Notes: generated by a model from the letters alone, not told the origin. A DNA stretch of 64,000 bases from Knoellia sp. Soil729 (GCF_001427985.1 NZ_LMSA01000002.1:539494-603493); one strand, 5' to 3'. Shown: positions 1 to 9,005, numbered from the stretch's first letter. Program-made: numbers and translations.

Positions 1-1
1 C

Positions 2-427
2 GCGACCCACGGAGTCCTGGCCGGCGACGACGCGGTCGAGCAGGTCCGCGACCTCACCGGTGGAGGTGTGGCTGTCGCGATCGAGGCAGCCGGGCACCCG
101 GCCGCCCTGGCCACGGCCTATGCCGCGACGCGCGTGGGAGGCCGGGTCGTCGTGGCCGGGCTCCCCCACCCCCGCCATGAGGTGGGCGTGTCGATCGCCT
201 CGCTCGTCGGCGAGGAGAAGTCGATCTCCGGCTCCTACATGGGCTCGTCCGTACCCCGGCGCGACCTTCCGCGCCTCTTTGACCTGTATGCCGCGGGGTT
301 GCTTCCCGCAGATGCGCTCGTCACCTCGCGCTCGGTGCCTCTCGACGACCTCAACCTCGCGCTCGACCGGCTCCACGCCGGGACGGAGGTGCGGCAGATC
401 ATCGTGCCCCGAGCGGGTCAGGCGTGA
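2..427 (+). CDS. Zinc-type alcohol dehydrogenase, C-terminal part (5' end outside window)
   Basis: The frame is open from the first bases of the window to TGA at 425-427, so only the C-terminal ~141 residues are visible. They hold the end of the Rossmann NAD(P)-binding domain (GGGVAVAIEAAG, then GGRVVVAGLPHP) and the return to the catalytic domain (SISGSYMGSSVPRRDLPRL, then a final IIVPR strand). This arrangement is typical of medium-chain zinc alcohol dehydrogenases of the class III / mycothiol-dependent formaldehyde dehydrogenase type. The zinc ligands lie upstream of the window, so the substrate cannot be judged. Its stop overlaps the end of the convergent ZIP gene by 10 bp, leaving no room for a separate terminator. 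Confidence 0.85.
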   Translation, partial: ATHGVLAGDDAVEQVRDLTGGGVAVAIEAAGHPAALATAYAATRVGGRVVVAGLPHPRHEVGVSIASLVGEEKSISGSYMGSSVPRRDLPRLFDLYAAGLLPADALVTSRSVPLDDLNLALDRLHAGTEVRQIIVPRAGQA

Positions 428-1167
428 CCCAGGACGAAGGCGACCATGAATCCCACGGTCGCCGCCAGGCCGGCATACAGATGGGTGCGTTCGAACGCCT
501 CGGGAATCATCGTGTCGGCGACCATGGCCAGGATGGCGCCTGCCGCGAGTGCCGTGATCGCGGCGATGGTCTCCGGGGAGGCGCCCTGGAGCAGCAGGAC
601 GCCGAGCAGGCCGGCCAGCCCTGACGCGACGGCGATCGCCACCCAGACCCCGAAGACGTAGCGCGCGCTGCGCTTGGAGGCCTTCATCCCTGCCGCGCTG
701 GACAGTCCCTCAGGAAGGTTCGACAGGAAGATCGCGGCGAAGACGGGGATCCCCACGCCGCCACCGCCGAGCAGGCTCAGGCCGAGCACGATGGACTCCG
801 GGATGCCGTCGAGGAGTGCACCCACGGCGATGGCCGCACCGCTGCCGGGATTCTCCTGTTCGGAGGACTGCTGCTTGCCCGAACGCTTGCGGTGCTGGGC
901 TCCATGGCGCGCGAGCAGCACGTTGGCGGCGACGTAGACGATGGCCCCGGCCATGAAGCCCACGGCGGTCGGCACCAGGCCTCCCGAGGACTCCGCCTCG
1001 TCGACGAGGTCGAAGGACAGGGCCGAGATCAGCACCCCGGCGCCGAAGGCCATGATGACCGCGACCACGCGCTGCGGCACCTTGACGAACCACGCGATCC
1101 CGGCCCCCACCACCAGCGCCCCACCAGCAAGAAGTCCCCAGAGTCCAGCCTGCGCCCACACCGGCAT
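418..1167 (-). CDS. ZIP-family divalent metal transporter
   Basis: A 249-residue polytopic membrane protein with about eight hydrophobic segments. The ZIP hallmarks are present: DGIPES in one central helix and SNLPEG in the next, which form the metal path in this family, and a hydrophilic loop of basic and polar residues (QHRKRSGKQQSSEQ) between helices 3 and 4. By family it moves zinc or another divalent cation into the cytoplasm. The metal is not readable from sequence. The start ATG lies inside a CGGCATAC/GTATGCCG octamer. It is convergent with the dehydrogenase and overlaps its stop. Confidence 0.88.
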   Translation of the reverse strand: MPVWAQAGLWGLLAGGALVVGAGIAWFVKVPQRVVAVIMAFGAGVLISALSFDLVDEAESSGGLVPTAVGFMAGAIVYVAANVLLARHGAQHRKRSGKQQSSEQENPGSGAAIAVGALLDGIPESIVLGLSLLGGGGVGIPVFAAIFLSNLPEGLSSAAGMKASKRSARYVFGVWVAIAVASGLAGLLGVLLLQGASPETIAAITALAAGAILAMVADTMIPEAFERTHLYAGLAATVGFMVAFVLGHA

Positions 1168-1263
1168 ACGCGTCGTTCCTTCCGTCGTCAGCTCAGTTCG
1201 TCATCGGATCAGTTCTACCGTGCCCGCCCGGCCGACCGGTCCGGGAGGTCCAGCCGCCGCGGC

Positions 1264-1626
1264 TCAGCCGTTGTCGGACGTCGCCAGATCGCTCGCCTTC
1301 TGCCACGGCCACCGTCCCGTGATCTCCAGCTCGAGGGAGAAGCTGAGGAACGTGCGGATCGCGACGATCAGGGCGAGGACGAAGACGCTCTCCAGGGTGG
1401 GGGTGACGGCGACGGTGCGGATGATGTCGGCTGCGACGAGCAGCTCGAGCCCCAGGAGGATGGACCGCCCGAGCTCCTGCCGGAACCGGCGGTAGGTGTT
1501 GGCCTGCTTCCGCGACAGCCACAGGACGGCACGAGCCATGGCGACCAGGGCACCGAGCACCATCACGGCCACCCCCGCCGTGTCGACGGTCTTGCCCACG
1601 AGCTCGATGCCATCGATGAACGTCAC
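1264..1626 (-). CDS. DUF1622 family membrane protein
   Basis: A 120-residue protein with three predicted membrane spans (about residues 12-38, 58-75 and 80-97). The layout and the RxFRQELGRSILLGLELLVAADIIRT segment match the DUF1622 family. In that family the second helix starts in a basic loop and ends in an Ala-Asp-Ile-Ile motif. No biochemical role is known to me. A GAGGAG ribosome site precedes the ATG. The neighbour on the plus strand is divergent, with about 220 bp between the two starts that should contain both promoters. That gap also holds a 14-bp direct repeat (CGCTCCTCACGTCG) at about 1633 and 1659, the first copy being part of this ribosome site. Confidence 0.8.
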   Translation of the reverse strand: MTFIDGIELVGKTVDTAGVAVMVLGALVAMARAVLWLSRKQANTYRRFRQELGRSILLGLELLVAADIIRTVAVTPTLESVFVLALIVAIRTFLSFSLELEITGRWPWQKASDLATSDNG

Positions 1627-1846
1627 AGATGTCGCTCCTCACGTCGGGCGCACGGGCACGCTCCTCACGTCGTCCTACCCGTTTCCTACCGAGTTCACCA
1701 CGCCGGGTAGGCGATTGCCCTGCTCGTGCGCATGGTGACCGTTTCGTGACGTGGGGCCCGTGTGGGGCTCGGCAGCGTGGGTATATCGAACCAACAGGGC
1801 CTCGCCCCGAAGCATCAGGCGGCGCAGGAGAGACGGAGGAGCAGCC

Positions 1847-2119
1847 GTGAGTACGACACAGCCACTGCACCATGAGTCGTCGTGGTCCGCCCCGGTGTCG
1901 CAGGACCTGCGTCCCCAGCTGGACGAGTACCTGTCCGACCGCTGCCTGCCGGCGACCCGCGACGAGCTCCAGGCGCTGCTGGTCCAGCGCCACGCGCCGT
2001 CACGGGTGCTGTGGGAGCTGGCCCGCCTCCCCGAGAACCGTCGCTACTCCGACCTCGACCAGCTGTATGCCGCGCTCGAGGCCGCGACGGCGCCGACGTT
2101 GCCCCGCGAGCCCTACTGA
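1847..2119 (+). CDS. Small DUF2795-like protein
   Basis: A 90-residue soluble protein. The GTG at 1847 was chosen because GGAGGA stands 7 bp upstream and homology begins downstream of it. The C-terminal two thirds (YLSDRCLPATRDELQALL, then VLWELARLPENRRYSDLDQLYAAL) have the DUF2795 pattern: a short helix, a LPATRDEL-type turn, and a helix ending in LxxLPxxRxYxxxxxL. These small actinobacterial proteins have no assigned function. The gene ends 26 bp before a strong hairpin terminator shared with the opposing tRNA-Tyr gene. Confidence 0.75.
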   Translation: MSTTQPLHHESSWSAPVSQDLRPQLDEYLSDRCLPATRDELQALLVQRHAPSRVLWELARLPENRRYSDLDQLYAALEAATAPTLPREPY

Positions 2120-2145
2120 GCAGCGCCTCTCGGCCCTGACAACGA

Positions 2146-2187
2146 AGAGGGCCCTCGACCGGCGTTGCCGCTGGTCGAGGGCCCTCT
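2146..2187. terminator. Hairpin terminator between the DUF2795-like gene and tRNA-Tyr
   Basis: A perfect 15-bp inverted repeat (left arm 2146-2160, AGAGGGCCCTCGACC; right arm 2173-2187) with a 12-nt loop. It sits between the stop of the plus-strand small gene and the 3' end of the minus-strand tRNA, so it can serve both. There is no long T tract on either side, as is common in high-GC actinobacteria. Confidence 0.8.
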
Positions 2188-2195
2188 GTCTGCAC

Positions 2196-2279
2196 TGGTG
2201 GCGGGTGAAGGATTCGAACCTTCGTAGCTTTCGCGATGGATTTACAGTCCACTCCCATTGGCCGCTCGGGCAACCCGCC
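2196..2279 (-). tRNA. tRNA-Tyr (GTA)
   Basis: On the minus strand the sequence folds as a class II tRNA. The 7-bp acceptor stem is GGCGGGT/ACCCGCC, the anticodon loop is CTGTAAA with anticodon GTA, and there is a long variable arm. The T arm carries GGTTCGAATCC. The discriminator A is followed by an encoded CCA (2196-2198). The long variable arm and GTA anticodon identify bacterial tRNA-Tyr. It reads both TAC and the rarer TAT codons. Confidence 0.95.
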
Positions 2280-2365
2280 GTGCGCGTGGAAGGATAGCAA
2301 GCCAACCACCCAAGCACGAAACCGCGCCCCGAAGCAGCATGCCGGCGCCCGATCGAGGAGGACCC

Positions 2366-2860
2366 GTGGCCGACAGCTCCATGGACATCGTCAGCAACTT
2401 CGACAAGCAGGAGGTCGCCAACGCCGTCAACTCCTCGGCCAAGGAGGTGTCGACCCGTTACGACTTCAAGAACATCGGCGCGTCGGTCGAGCTGTCCGGC
2501 GAGACGATCGCCATGCAGGCCAACTCGGAGGAGCGCGTCCTGGCCATCCTCGACGTGGTCAAGACCCACCTCGTCAAGCGCAAGGTCTCGCTCAAGCACC
2601 TCGACGTGCCCGAGGCCGGGCCGCGCCTGTCGGGCAAGGAGTACAAGCTCGACGTGCCGCTCAAGCAGGGCATCTCGACGGAGAACGCCAAGAAGATCAA
2701 CAAGCTGATCCGTGACGAGGGCCCCAAGGGCGTGAAGTCGCAGATCCAGGGTGACGAGCTGCGCGTGACCAGCAAGTCGCGCGACGACCTCCAGGCCGTG
2801 CAGCGGATGCTCAACTCCGCCGACCTCGACGTGGCGCTGCAGTTCACCAACTACCGCTGA
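2366..2860 (+). CDS. YajQ-family nucleotide-binding protein
   Basis: A 164-residue soluble protein that matches the YajQ family along its whole length. It starts [20 protein letters not shown], has the STRYDFK motif, and ends [11 protein letters not shown]. The fold is two ferredoxin-like modules. Some relatives bind cyclic di-GMP and act as transcription co-factors, but whether this one does is unknown. The GTG at 2366 follows GAGGAGG with good spacing and matches the family N-terminus, so the longer upstream frame is not used. A YajQ gene near htpX and menaquinone genes is also found in Mycobacterium tuberculosis (Rv0566c region, from memory). Confidence 0.93.
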   Translation: MADSSMDIVSNFDKQEVANAVNSSAKEVSTRYDFKNIGASVELSGETIAMQANSEERVLAILDVVKTHLVKRKVSLKHLDVPEAGPRLSGKEYKLDVPLKQGISTENAKKINKLIRDEGPKGVKSQIQGDELRVTSKSRDDLQAVQRMLNSADLDVALQFTNYR

Positions 2861-2897
2861 CCCCACCCCAACATTCGCTCCCCATGAGGGAACGTCG

Positions 2898-2930
2898 GGG
2901 GTCCGGAGGGTTGATTTCCCTCCGGACCCC
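2898..2930. terminator. Bidirectional hairpin terminator between yajQ-type gene and pepN
   Basis: A perfect 13-bp inverted repeat (GGGGTCCGGAGGG at 2898-2910, complement at 2918-2930) around the AT-rich loop TTGATTT. It lies between the stops of two convergent genes and can end transcription from both sides. Confidence 0.8.
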
Positions 2931-2954
2931 AAGGTTCCCTCCGGCAGCCAGGGC

Positions 2955-5417
2955 TCAGGACCAGCGGGCTCGCGACGTCAGGGCTTCCTCGAGCTTGGAC
3001 AGCTCATCGGCCATGGACCGCCGGACACCAGCGGGCACGTCCGGTCGGGCGATCGCCTCGCGAACCAGGTCGACCGTCTCCGACTCGACCACCGGTGCCG
3101 GGAACGCCAGTGCCGCAACGCGATCCAGCGCGTCGGCGCCGACCCACTGCGCGAGGCGAGGGATGTCGGTGACGTAGCGCGCGGCATACGGACGCAGGTC
3201 CTCGAGCGTCCCGCTCGACCAGAACCCGGTCGCCAGCGCGTTGAGCTCGTAGTTGGAGAGCTGGCGGTTCTGCGTGATCTGTGACCACGCCCACTCCTTC
3301 TCGGCTGCGCCGGGCCGGGCAGCACGCGCTCCCAGGGCGGCCAGGTGTCCCGACAGCGTGGTGTCCTCGGCCGCGACGGCGGCGATGAACGACTCGTCCG
3401 CGAGCCCGAGACGGGCCATCGTGCGCACGACGACCCAGCGGAAGTCCGAGTCTCCCTCGAGCCCGGTGGGCAGGCTCCGGCCCTCGACCCACGCACCCAG
3501 ACGGTCCTCGTCGGAGGTCGTGGCGGCGAGCACCCTGGCGGCGACGAGCGCCTGGTCCGAACCCGGTTCGGCTCCCTGGAACGACATGAGGGCGGCGCCG
3601 GCGACCCGTCCCTTGGCCGCGTCGACCAGCTCGCTCGGGACGAACTGCGGCACGATGCGGTCAGTGAACGCCAGCGCCACGCGAGTCATCAGGGCGTCAT
3701 TGCGCTCGTGGGGCCACACGGCCGTGAAGGTGTCCAAGGCCACACCGGGGTCGACAGTGCCGCGGAAGACGCCGGTGAGCACTGCTCCCCAGAGCACCGA
3801 ACGCGCGATCGGGTCCTGGATGCGCGCGAGCTCGGACGGCAGGGCGGCCAACGACGCCTCGTCGAGGTCGACCATCGCCCACGTCAGGTCTGCGGCGTTG
3901 GGCAGGAGGACGGCAGCAGCCGGGTCCACGCCGTCCACGGCGACCTCGGCCTCGTCGAGGGTCAGGGCCGCGCGGAACACCTCGTTGCCGTCGGTGAAGC
4001 CCGCCACGTCGAGGCTGTGCGGGCGGTCGGCCGGGTGGTCGGCCGGCGACGTGCGGGTCATCGTGCCGTCGCGGTCGAGGGCGATGACGTCGACGCCTGC
4101 GGTCTCGAGCCAGGCGGCGCTCCACGCGTCGAGCGGCGAGCCGTGGGTCTGCTCCATCGCCGCGAGGAACTCGGACAGCTCACCGTTGCCGTGCTCGTGC
4201 GAACGCAGGTATGCCGTGACGCCGGCGTTGAAGGCCTCCTCACCCACGTGGGTGACCAGCTGGCGAAGGACGGACGCGCCCTTGGCGTAGGAGATGCCGT
4301 CGAAGTTCGACAGGGCGCTGCGCGCGTCCGGCGCCGGCGACCCGGCGACCGGGTGGGTCGAGGGGGCCCGCTCGGCGGCGTAGCCCCACTGCTTGCGCGA
4401 GATCCCGAACTCGACCCAGCTGTCGGTGAACTCGGTGGCGCGGCTCGTCGCGGTGTAGGCCATGAACTCGGCGAACGACTCGTTGAGCCAGAGGTCGTCC
4501 CACCAGCGCATCGTCACGAGGTCGCCGAACCACATGTGCGCCATCTCGTGCGCGATCGTGTTGCTCCGCTGCAGGATCTGTTCGCGGGCAACGGCCCCGC
4601 GATAGAGCATCGTGTCGCGAAAGGTCACGCAACCCGGGTTCTCCATCGCACCGGCGTTGAACTCGGGGACGAAGACCTGGTCGTAGTCACCGAACGGGTA
4701 ACGGACGTCGAACGTGCGGTGGTAGTGGTCGAAGGACTGCTTGGTCACCTCGAACATCTGCGGTGCGTGGTGCTCGAGCTCGCGCTGCAGGCTGCGGCGG
4801 GCGTGGATGCCCAGCGGTATGCCGTCGTGCTCGTCGCGCACGGAGACGTAGGGACCAGCGCAGACGGTGACGAAATACGTTGCCAGCGGCAGGGTCTCGC
4901 TCAGCTCCCACGTGCCGGGGCTGGACTGGGTGGCGCGGCCGTTGCCGAGGACGACCCAGTCCCGGGGGACGCGGACCGTGAACGCATAGGGCGCCTTGAG
5001 GTCGGGCTGGTCGAAGCAGGCGAACACCGTGGGCGCCGCATCGAGGAAGAGGTGTCCGTAGACGTAGTCCTCGCCGTCGGCGGGGTCGGTGCTGCGGTGC
5101 AGTCCCTGACCGTCCCGCGAGAACGCCATGGTCGCCACGACCTCGACCGTGTTGTCAGCCGCGAGATCGGCGAGGGGAAGCCTCCCGTCGACGATGGTGT
5201 CGGGCGCGATCTCGGCGCCGTTGAGGGTCACCGACTCGGTGGACACCGACCGCACGTCGAGGAAGGTCGCCTCGCCGGGCGTGCTGCAGGAGAAGCTGAT
5301 CCGGGTCGTGGACCCGAAGTTCTCCGACCCGCGGTCGAGGTCGAGGTCGACCTCCATGCGGTTCACGCTGATGAGCTGTGCCCGCTGCCGGGCTTCGTCG
5401 CGAGTCAAGGATGGCAC
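2955..5417 (-). CDS. pepN: Aminopeptidase N (M1 family)
   Basis: An 820-residue cytoplasmic zinc aminopeptidase that removes N-terminal amino acids from peptides. The exopeptidase motif GAMEN lies near residue 255. The zinc site HEMAHMWFGDL is at about 290-300, with the third ligand in WLNESFAEF some 18 residues later, as the M1 family requires. The C-terminal half is the long helical domain of actinobacterial PepN (about 850 residues is usual). The protein starts at the ATG at 5417 with MPSLTRDEARQRAQL, the usual PepN opening. It converges on the YajQ-type gene across a hairpin terminator. Confidence 0.95.
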   Translation of the reverse strand: MPSLTRDEARQRAQLISVNRMEVDLDLDRGSENFGSTTRISFSCSTPGEATFLDVRSVSTESVTLNGAEIAPDTIVDGRLPLADLAADNTVEVVATMAFSRDGQGLHRSTDPADGEDYVYGHLFLDAAPTVFACFDQPDLKAPYAFTVRVPRDWVVLGNGRATQSSPGTWELSETLPLATYFVTVCAGPYVSVRDEHDGIPLGIHARRSLQRELEHHAPQMFEVTKQSFDHYHRTFDVRYPFGDYDQVFVPEFNAGAMENPGCVTFRDTMLYRGAVAREQILQRSNTIAHEMAHMWFGDLVTMRWWDDLWLNESFAEFMAYTATSRATEFTDSWVEFGISRKQWGYAAERAPSTHPVAGSPAPDARSALSNFDGISYAKGASVLRQLVTHVGEEAFNAGVTAYLRSHEHGNGELSEFLAAMEQTHGSPLDAWSAAWLETAGVDVIALDRDGTMTRTSPADHPADRPHSLDVAGFTDGNEVFRAALTLDEAEVAVDGVDPAAAVLLPNAADLTWAMVDLDEASLAALPSELARIQDPIARSVLWGAVLTGVFRGTVDPGVALDTFTAVWPHERNDALMTRVALAFTDRIVPQFVPSELVDAAKGRVAGAALMSFQGAEPGSDQALVAARVLAATTSDEDRLGAWVEGRSLPTGLEGDSDFRWVVVRTMARLGLADESFIAAVAAEDTTLSGHLAALGARAARPGAAEKEWAWSQITQNRQLSNYELNALATGFWSSGTLEDLRPYAARYVTDIPRLAQWVGADALDRVAALAFPAPVVESETVDLVREAIARPDVPAGVRRSMADELSKLEEALTSRARWS

Positions 5418-5472
5418 CCGAGGATCGTGTCATATCGCCGGGTGCGCACCCACCAGCCTCGCGAGCGGCTCC

Positions 5473-6039
5473 TCAGGCGCGGGGCAGCACGGTGAGCACC
5501 CGCTCGACGTGGTCGCGGAACTCCTGCATGTAGTTCGTGAGGAACTCCTTGCTGGCGGCGTCGGTCACCTCGCCACTGGGCAGGTAGGTCTCGGGGTCGA
5601 ACTGGATGTAGGCCTCCGGCGCCGTCATCTGGCGAGCGTTGCAGAAGCTGAGGCAGGCCCGCAGCGACTGCTGCGCGACGGCCGTGCCGATGGCGCCCAC
5701 GGAGGCACCGATGATCCCGGCAGGCATGTGGTCGAACGAGTTCTCGCCCCAGGGCCTGGACGCCCAGTCGATCGCGTTCTTGAGCGCGCCCGGGATGGAG
5801 CGGTTGTACTCCGGGGTGATGAAGAGCAGCGCCTCGGACGCGGCGATCGCGTCCTTGAGGGCGGTCGCCGGCGGCGGGTAGTCACCATCGAGGTCGCGGT
5901 TGTAGAGCGGCAGGTCCGCGATGGGGATCTCGGTGAACTCGAGGTCATCCGGTGCCACGGCGATGAGGCATTGGCCGAGAATCCGGTTGATCGAGTCCTT
6001 GGACAGGCTTCCGACGATGTATCCGACCTTGCGCGCCAC
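5473..6039 (-). CDS. NADPH-dependent FMN reductase family protein
   Basis: A 188-residue flavodoxin-fold protein. The GTG at 6039 was chosen because AGGAGG stands 5-6 bp upstream and the first strand begins at once (VARKVGYIVGSLSKDSINR). Family signs are the phosphate-binding GSLSKDSINR loop, the TPEYNRSIPGALKNAIDW motif around residue 80-95, and the GASVGAIGT strand-loop. Members reduce FMN or quinones with NAD(P)H. The real acceptor here is unknown. It lies between pepN and htpX on the same strand but with gaps of 55 and 68 bp, so co-transcription is possible but not shown. Confidence 0.88.
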   Translation of the reverse strand: MARKVGYIVGSLSKDSINRILGQCLIAVAPDDLEFTEIPIADLPLYNRDLDGDYPPPATALKDAIAASEALLFITPEYNRSIPGALKNAIDWASRPWGENSFDHMPAGIIGASVGAIGTAVAQQSLRACLSFCNARQMTAPEAYIQFDPETYLPSGEVTDAASKEFLTNYMQEFRDHVERVLTVLPRA

Positions 6040-6107
6040 TGCGACCTCCTGGGAAACGGGTGACGGCCCGGGCCCGGGCCACCCCTTCACAGTGGCACCG
6101 ACACCGC

Positions 6108-6998
6108 TCAGTTGGGGCGGTAGCCCGTCGCCATTGCCTGCAGCCGGGCGATGCGGTCGGCCATCGGGGGGTGGGTCGACATGAGCCGCGAGATGTCCTG
6201 CGACCGGAACGGGTTGGCGATCATCATGTGGCTGGCGTTGACCAGGTCCTTGGTCGGCGCGAGCGGGGCGCGCGAGACACCGGCTTCGAGCTTGGCCAGG
6301 GCCGACGCCAGGGCCAGCGGGTCACCGGTCAGGGTGGCTCCATCCTCGTCCGCGTCGTACTCGCGGGTGCGGGTGATGGCGAGCTGGATGAACATGGCGC
6401 CGATGGGCGCGAGGAAGGCCATCGCGAGCCCGGCGATGGCACCACCGGGGTTGTTGTTGTCGCGGTTGCCTCCACCGAACATCGAGCTGAAGGCCAGCAT
6501 CTGGCCGACGCTGCTGATGACGCCGGCGATCGCCGCGGCGACCGAGCCGGTGAGGATGTCGCGGTTGTAGACGTGCATGAGCTCGTGCCCGAGGACACCG
6601 CGCAGCTCGCGCTCATCGAGCAGCTGCAGGATCCCCTGGGTGCAGCAGACTGCGGCGTGCTGGGGGTTGCGCCCGGTGGCGAACGCGTTCGGCGCTTCGG
6701 TCGGCGAGATGAAGAGGGAGGGCATCGGCTGCCCGGCCTTGGTCGAGAGCTCGCGGACGATGCGGTACATCGCCGGCGCCTCCGCCTCGCTCACCGGGAA
6801 CGCGCGCATCGCCTTGATGGCGATCTTGTCGCTGTTCCAGTACGAGTAGAAGGTCATCGCGACACCGAGAAGGGCGAAGATCCAGATGAAGCTGCCGCTG
6901 TTGAACTGCACGGCTGCCACCCAGCCCAGGGCGAGGAACAGCACCCAGATGAGGCCGAACAGGCCGGCAGTCTTCAGGCCGTTGAAGTGGTTGTGCAT
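6108..6998 (-). CDS. htpX: Membrane zinc metalloprotease HtpX
   Basis: A 296-residue inner-membrane protease of family M48B that degrades misfolded membrane proteins. Two N-terminal spans (about residues 8-28 and 33-52) are followed by the catalytic motif HELMH near residue 140 and two further spans. The third zinc ligand is in the TREYDADEDGA segment. The ATG at 6998 (MHNHFNGLKTAGLF) gives the standard HtpX start with the conserved N-terminal Asn/Lys-rich turn. A weak AGGGGC precedes it. In M. tuberculosis htpX also lies beside a prenyl synthase and menJ, so the neighbourhood is old. Confidence 0.95.
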   Translation of the reverse strand: MHNHFNGLKTAGLFGLIWVLFLALGWVAAVQFNSGSFIWIFALLGVAMTFYSYWNSDKIAIKAMRAFPVSEAEAPAMYRIVRELSTKAGQPMPSLFISPTEAPNAFATGRNPQHAAVCCTQGILQLLDERELRGVLGHELMHVYNRDILTGSVAAAIAGVISSVGQMLAFSSMFGGGNRDNNNPGGAIAGLAMAFLAPIGAMFIQLAITRTREYDADEDGATLTGDPLALASALAKLEAGVSRAPLAPTKDLVNASHMMIANPFRSQDISRLMSTHPPMADRIARLQAMATGYRPN

Positions 6999-7035
6999 GC
7001 CCCTATTAACGCAGATCGTGAGCGTCGCGTTCCGG

Positions 7036-7557
7036 CTACAGGACGCGCTCCCACATGAGGCTGTCCCGCCAGCGCCCATCCGTGAGGAACGATGACGTGG
7101 TGGTGCCATAGGCCCGGAAGCCCTGTGACCTGAGCACGTGGTGCGAGGCGACGTTGTCCAGCGAGGTGCTGGCCTCGGCACGGTGCAGACCCAGCTCGTC
7201 CCTCATGAGCGCGAGCAGCCGGCCCAGCGCCTCACGCGCGTGCCCGCGGCCCTGGTGCGTCGTGCCGACCCAGTAGCCGACGGCTCCCACGAGGAAGGGC
7301 CCCCGCCGGATGTCACTCACCGTCGCCCAGCCGACGACCTCGTCCTCGACCACGACGACGCCCGGCCACATCCGTCCGGCTGCGTGCTCACCGAGGTAGC
7401 GCTCGACGCGCTCCACCTGGCCTGCAGCTGTGAAGTAGTCCTCGCTCCGGGAGGGCTCCGTGGCCGCGAACGCCTCACGGTCGCGGCTGAGGTGGGCGGC
7501 GAGGGCTGGCGCGTCGTCGCGCTGCGCCAGCCGGATGTCCGCCCTGGCCGACGTCAC
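7036..7557 (-). CDS. GNAT-family N-acetyltransferase (RimJ/RimL-like)
   Basis: A 173-residue protein with the GCN5-related acetyltransferase fold. The acetyl-CoA loop is GTTHQGRGHAREALGRLL near residue 98-115. It is followed by AEASTSLDNVASHHVLRSQGF, the usual RimJ/RimL-type end of the fold. The acceptor substrate is not evident. The GTG start shares GTGA with the nuoN stop upstream, so it is translationally coupled to the second complex I operon and is its last gene. A role in modifying that complex is possible but is only an inference from position. Confidence 0.88.
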   Translation of the reverse strand: MTSARADIRLAQRDDAPALAAHLSRDREAFAATEPSRSEDYFTAAGQVERVERYLGEHAAGRMWPGVVVVEDEVVGWATVSDIRRGPFLVGAVGYWVGTTHQGRGHAREALGRLLALMRDELGLHRAEASTSLDNVASHHVLRSQGFRAYGTTTSSFLTDGRWRDSLMWERVL

Positions 7558-9005
7558 GTGACGAGGCCCACCAGGAGCTGCGGGAGGGCACTGGTGACGA
7601 TGAGCACCGCGGCACCGACGGCCGCGACGCCCAGGCTCGCCCGGCGTGAGCCCGGCCGCGCCGGCGCCCGCTCATCGGCCTCACCGAAGAGGACCGCGAA
7701 CCAGCGCACATAGACGGCGATGCCGAGCACGGCTGCGACGACGGCCGCGACGGCGACCGGCCACAGGCCCGCCGCGATGGCCGGGCGCAGCGCGACGACC
7801 TTGGCGACGAGCCCGATGACACCCGGTGGGAGCCCGGCGAGGACGAGCAGGGCCAGTGCCAACGTGCCCCCGGCGATCGGGTCGCGCCGCAACAGGCCCC
7901 TGTATGCCGTGAGGTCGCGTCGGTCCTCGACCTGCGGTCCGTGGATGGCACGGACCGCAGCGAACGCCACCAGGCTGGCCACGGCATACACGACGGCGTA
8001 GACCGCGGCAGCCTGACGGCCGGCGACGGAGAGGGCGGTGAGCGGCAGGAGGATCCAGCCGGCCTGGGCGACCGTCGACCACGCGAGCAGGCGCACCACC
8101 TCGGTCTGCCGCAGCGCCATGACCGTGCCCGCGAGCATCGAGGCGACGGTGAGGATGACGAGCGCCGCGACGACGACGTGCGGTCCGCGGGCCATTCCCA
8201 CGACGGCGTCATAGGGCGCGAGCACGACGATGAGGGCCCCGACGGCAGCGAGCTTCGACGCGGACGCGAGCAGCGCCGAGACGGGGAGCGGACCTGCCGT
8301 GAAGGTCGTCGGGGTCCACGCGTGGAACGGCACGGCCGAGAGCTTGAACGCGAGGCCGGCCAGCAGCACCACGGTGGCGAGTCCGGCAAGGGTGCGCTGC
8401 TCGGGCACCGCCCACGCGGTGGCGAGGGACGGCCCGGTCAGCGTCGGGTCACCGGTGGCGGTGACCCACAGGGCCGTGCCGAGGACGAGCAGCGCGAACG
8501 ATACGAGCGAGGTGGTGAGGAGGGTGAGGGCGCCGTGTGCTGCGGCTCGGCGGTCGCGCCAGGCGACGAGGGCGATGACGGGCAGGGTCGCGAGCTCGAG
8601 GGTGACGAGCCAGGTGCCGAGGTCGCGGGAGGCGACGACGCCGGCGGCCCCGGCCGCGGAGGCGAGCAGCAGGACGACGTCGATGACGCCGGCCCGGTGC
8701 ACGGATGCCAGCGCCAGGACGGCCAGGGTCGCGAGGAGCGCCGCGATCTGGAGGGTGCTCGCCAACGGCCCCCCGTCCCACATGCACCGTCCGTCCGGGG
8801 CGGGGGTGCACAGGGTGAGCCGTGGGTCGGACGCGACGACGCCGGGTATTGCCGCCGCCGCTCCCACGGCCAGACCCAGCGCCCCGATGACAGGTGCGGC
8901 CAGGCGTGCACTCGGGATGATCGCGTCGACGACGAGGACGAGGACCATGGCGGCGACCGGGATGAGGGCGGGCAGCAGCAGGCCCCAGGACATCTGCAGG
9001 GTCAT
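7554..9005 (-). CDS. nuoN: NADH-quinone oxidoreductase subunit N, second (partial) complex I
   Basis: A 483-residue antiporter-like membrane subunit with about 14 spans. The conserved Lys-bearing helix FKLSAVPFHAWTPTTFTAGPLPVSALLASASKLAA is present near residues 220-255. This is the proton-channel signature shared by NuoL, NuoM and NuoN. The usual partner Glu/Lys region (TLELATLPVIALVAW) lies upstream. The start overlaps the nuoM stop (ATGA), and the stop overlaps the acetyltransferase start. A full-length nuoN also exists in the other operon (38149-39726) and is clearly different in sequence, so this is a paralogous set and not a local duplication. Confidence 0.92.
   Translation of the reverse strand: MTLQMSWGLLLPALIPVAAMVLVLVVDAIIPSARLAAPVIGALGLAVGAAAAIPGVVASDPRLTLCTPAPDGRCMWDGGPLASTLQIAALLATLAVLALASVHRAGVIDVVLLLASAAGAAGVVASRDLGTWLVTLELATLPVIALVAWRDRRAAAHGALTLLTTSLVSFALLVLGTALWVTATGDPTLTGPSLATAWAVPEQRTLAGLATVVLLAGLAFKLSAVPFHAWTPTTFTAGPLPVSALLASASKLAAVGALIVVLAPYDAVVGMARGPHVVVAALVILTVASMLAGTVMALRQTEVVRLLAWSTVAQAGWILLPLTALSVAGRQAAAVYAVVYAVASLVAFAAVRAIHGPQVEDRRDLTAYRGLLRRDPIAGGTLALALLVLAGLPPGVIGLVAKVVALRPAIAAGLWPVAVAAVVAAVLGIAVYVRWFAVLFGEADERAPARPGSRRASLGVAAVGAAVLIVTSALPQLLVGLVT

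Noticed and set aside
3345..5495. Very long plus-strand frame (716 codons) opposite pepN
   Set aside because: It is the antisense shadow of a recognised M1 aminopeptidase; the product has no domain and is Arg/Gly/Val-rich. The same applies to long frames opposite nuoL (10570-12672), the LuxR gene (19132-21717) and nuoG (46747-49230).
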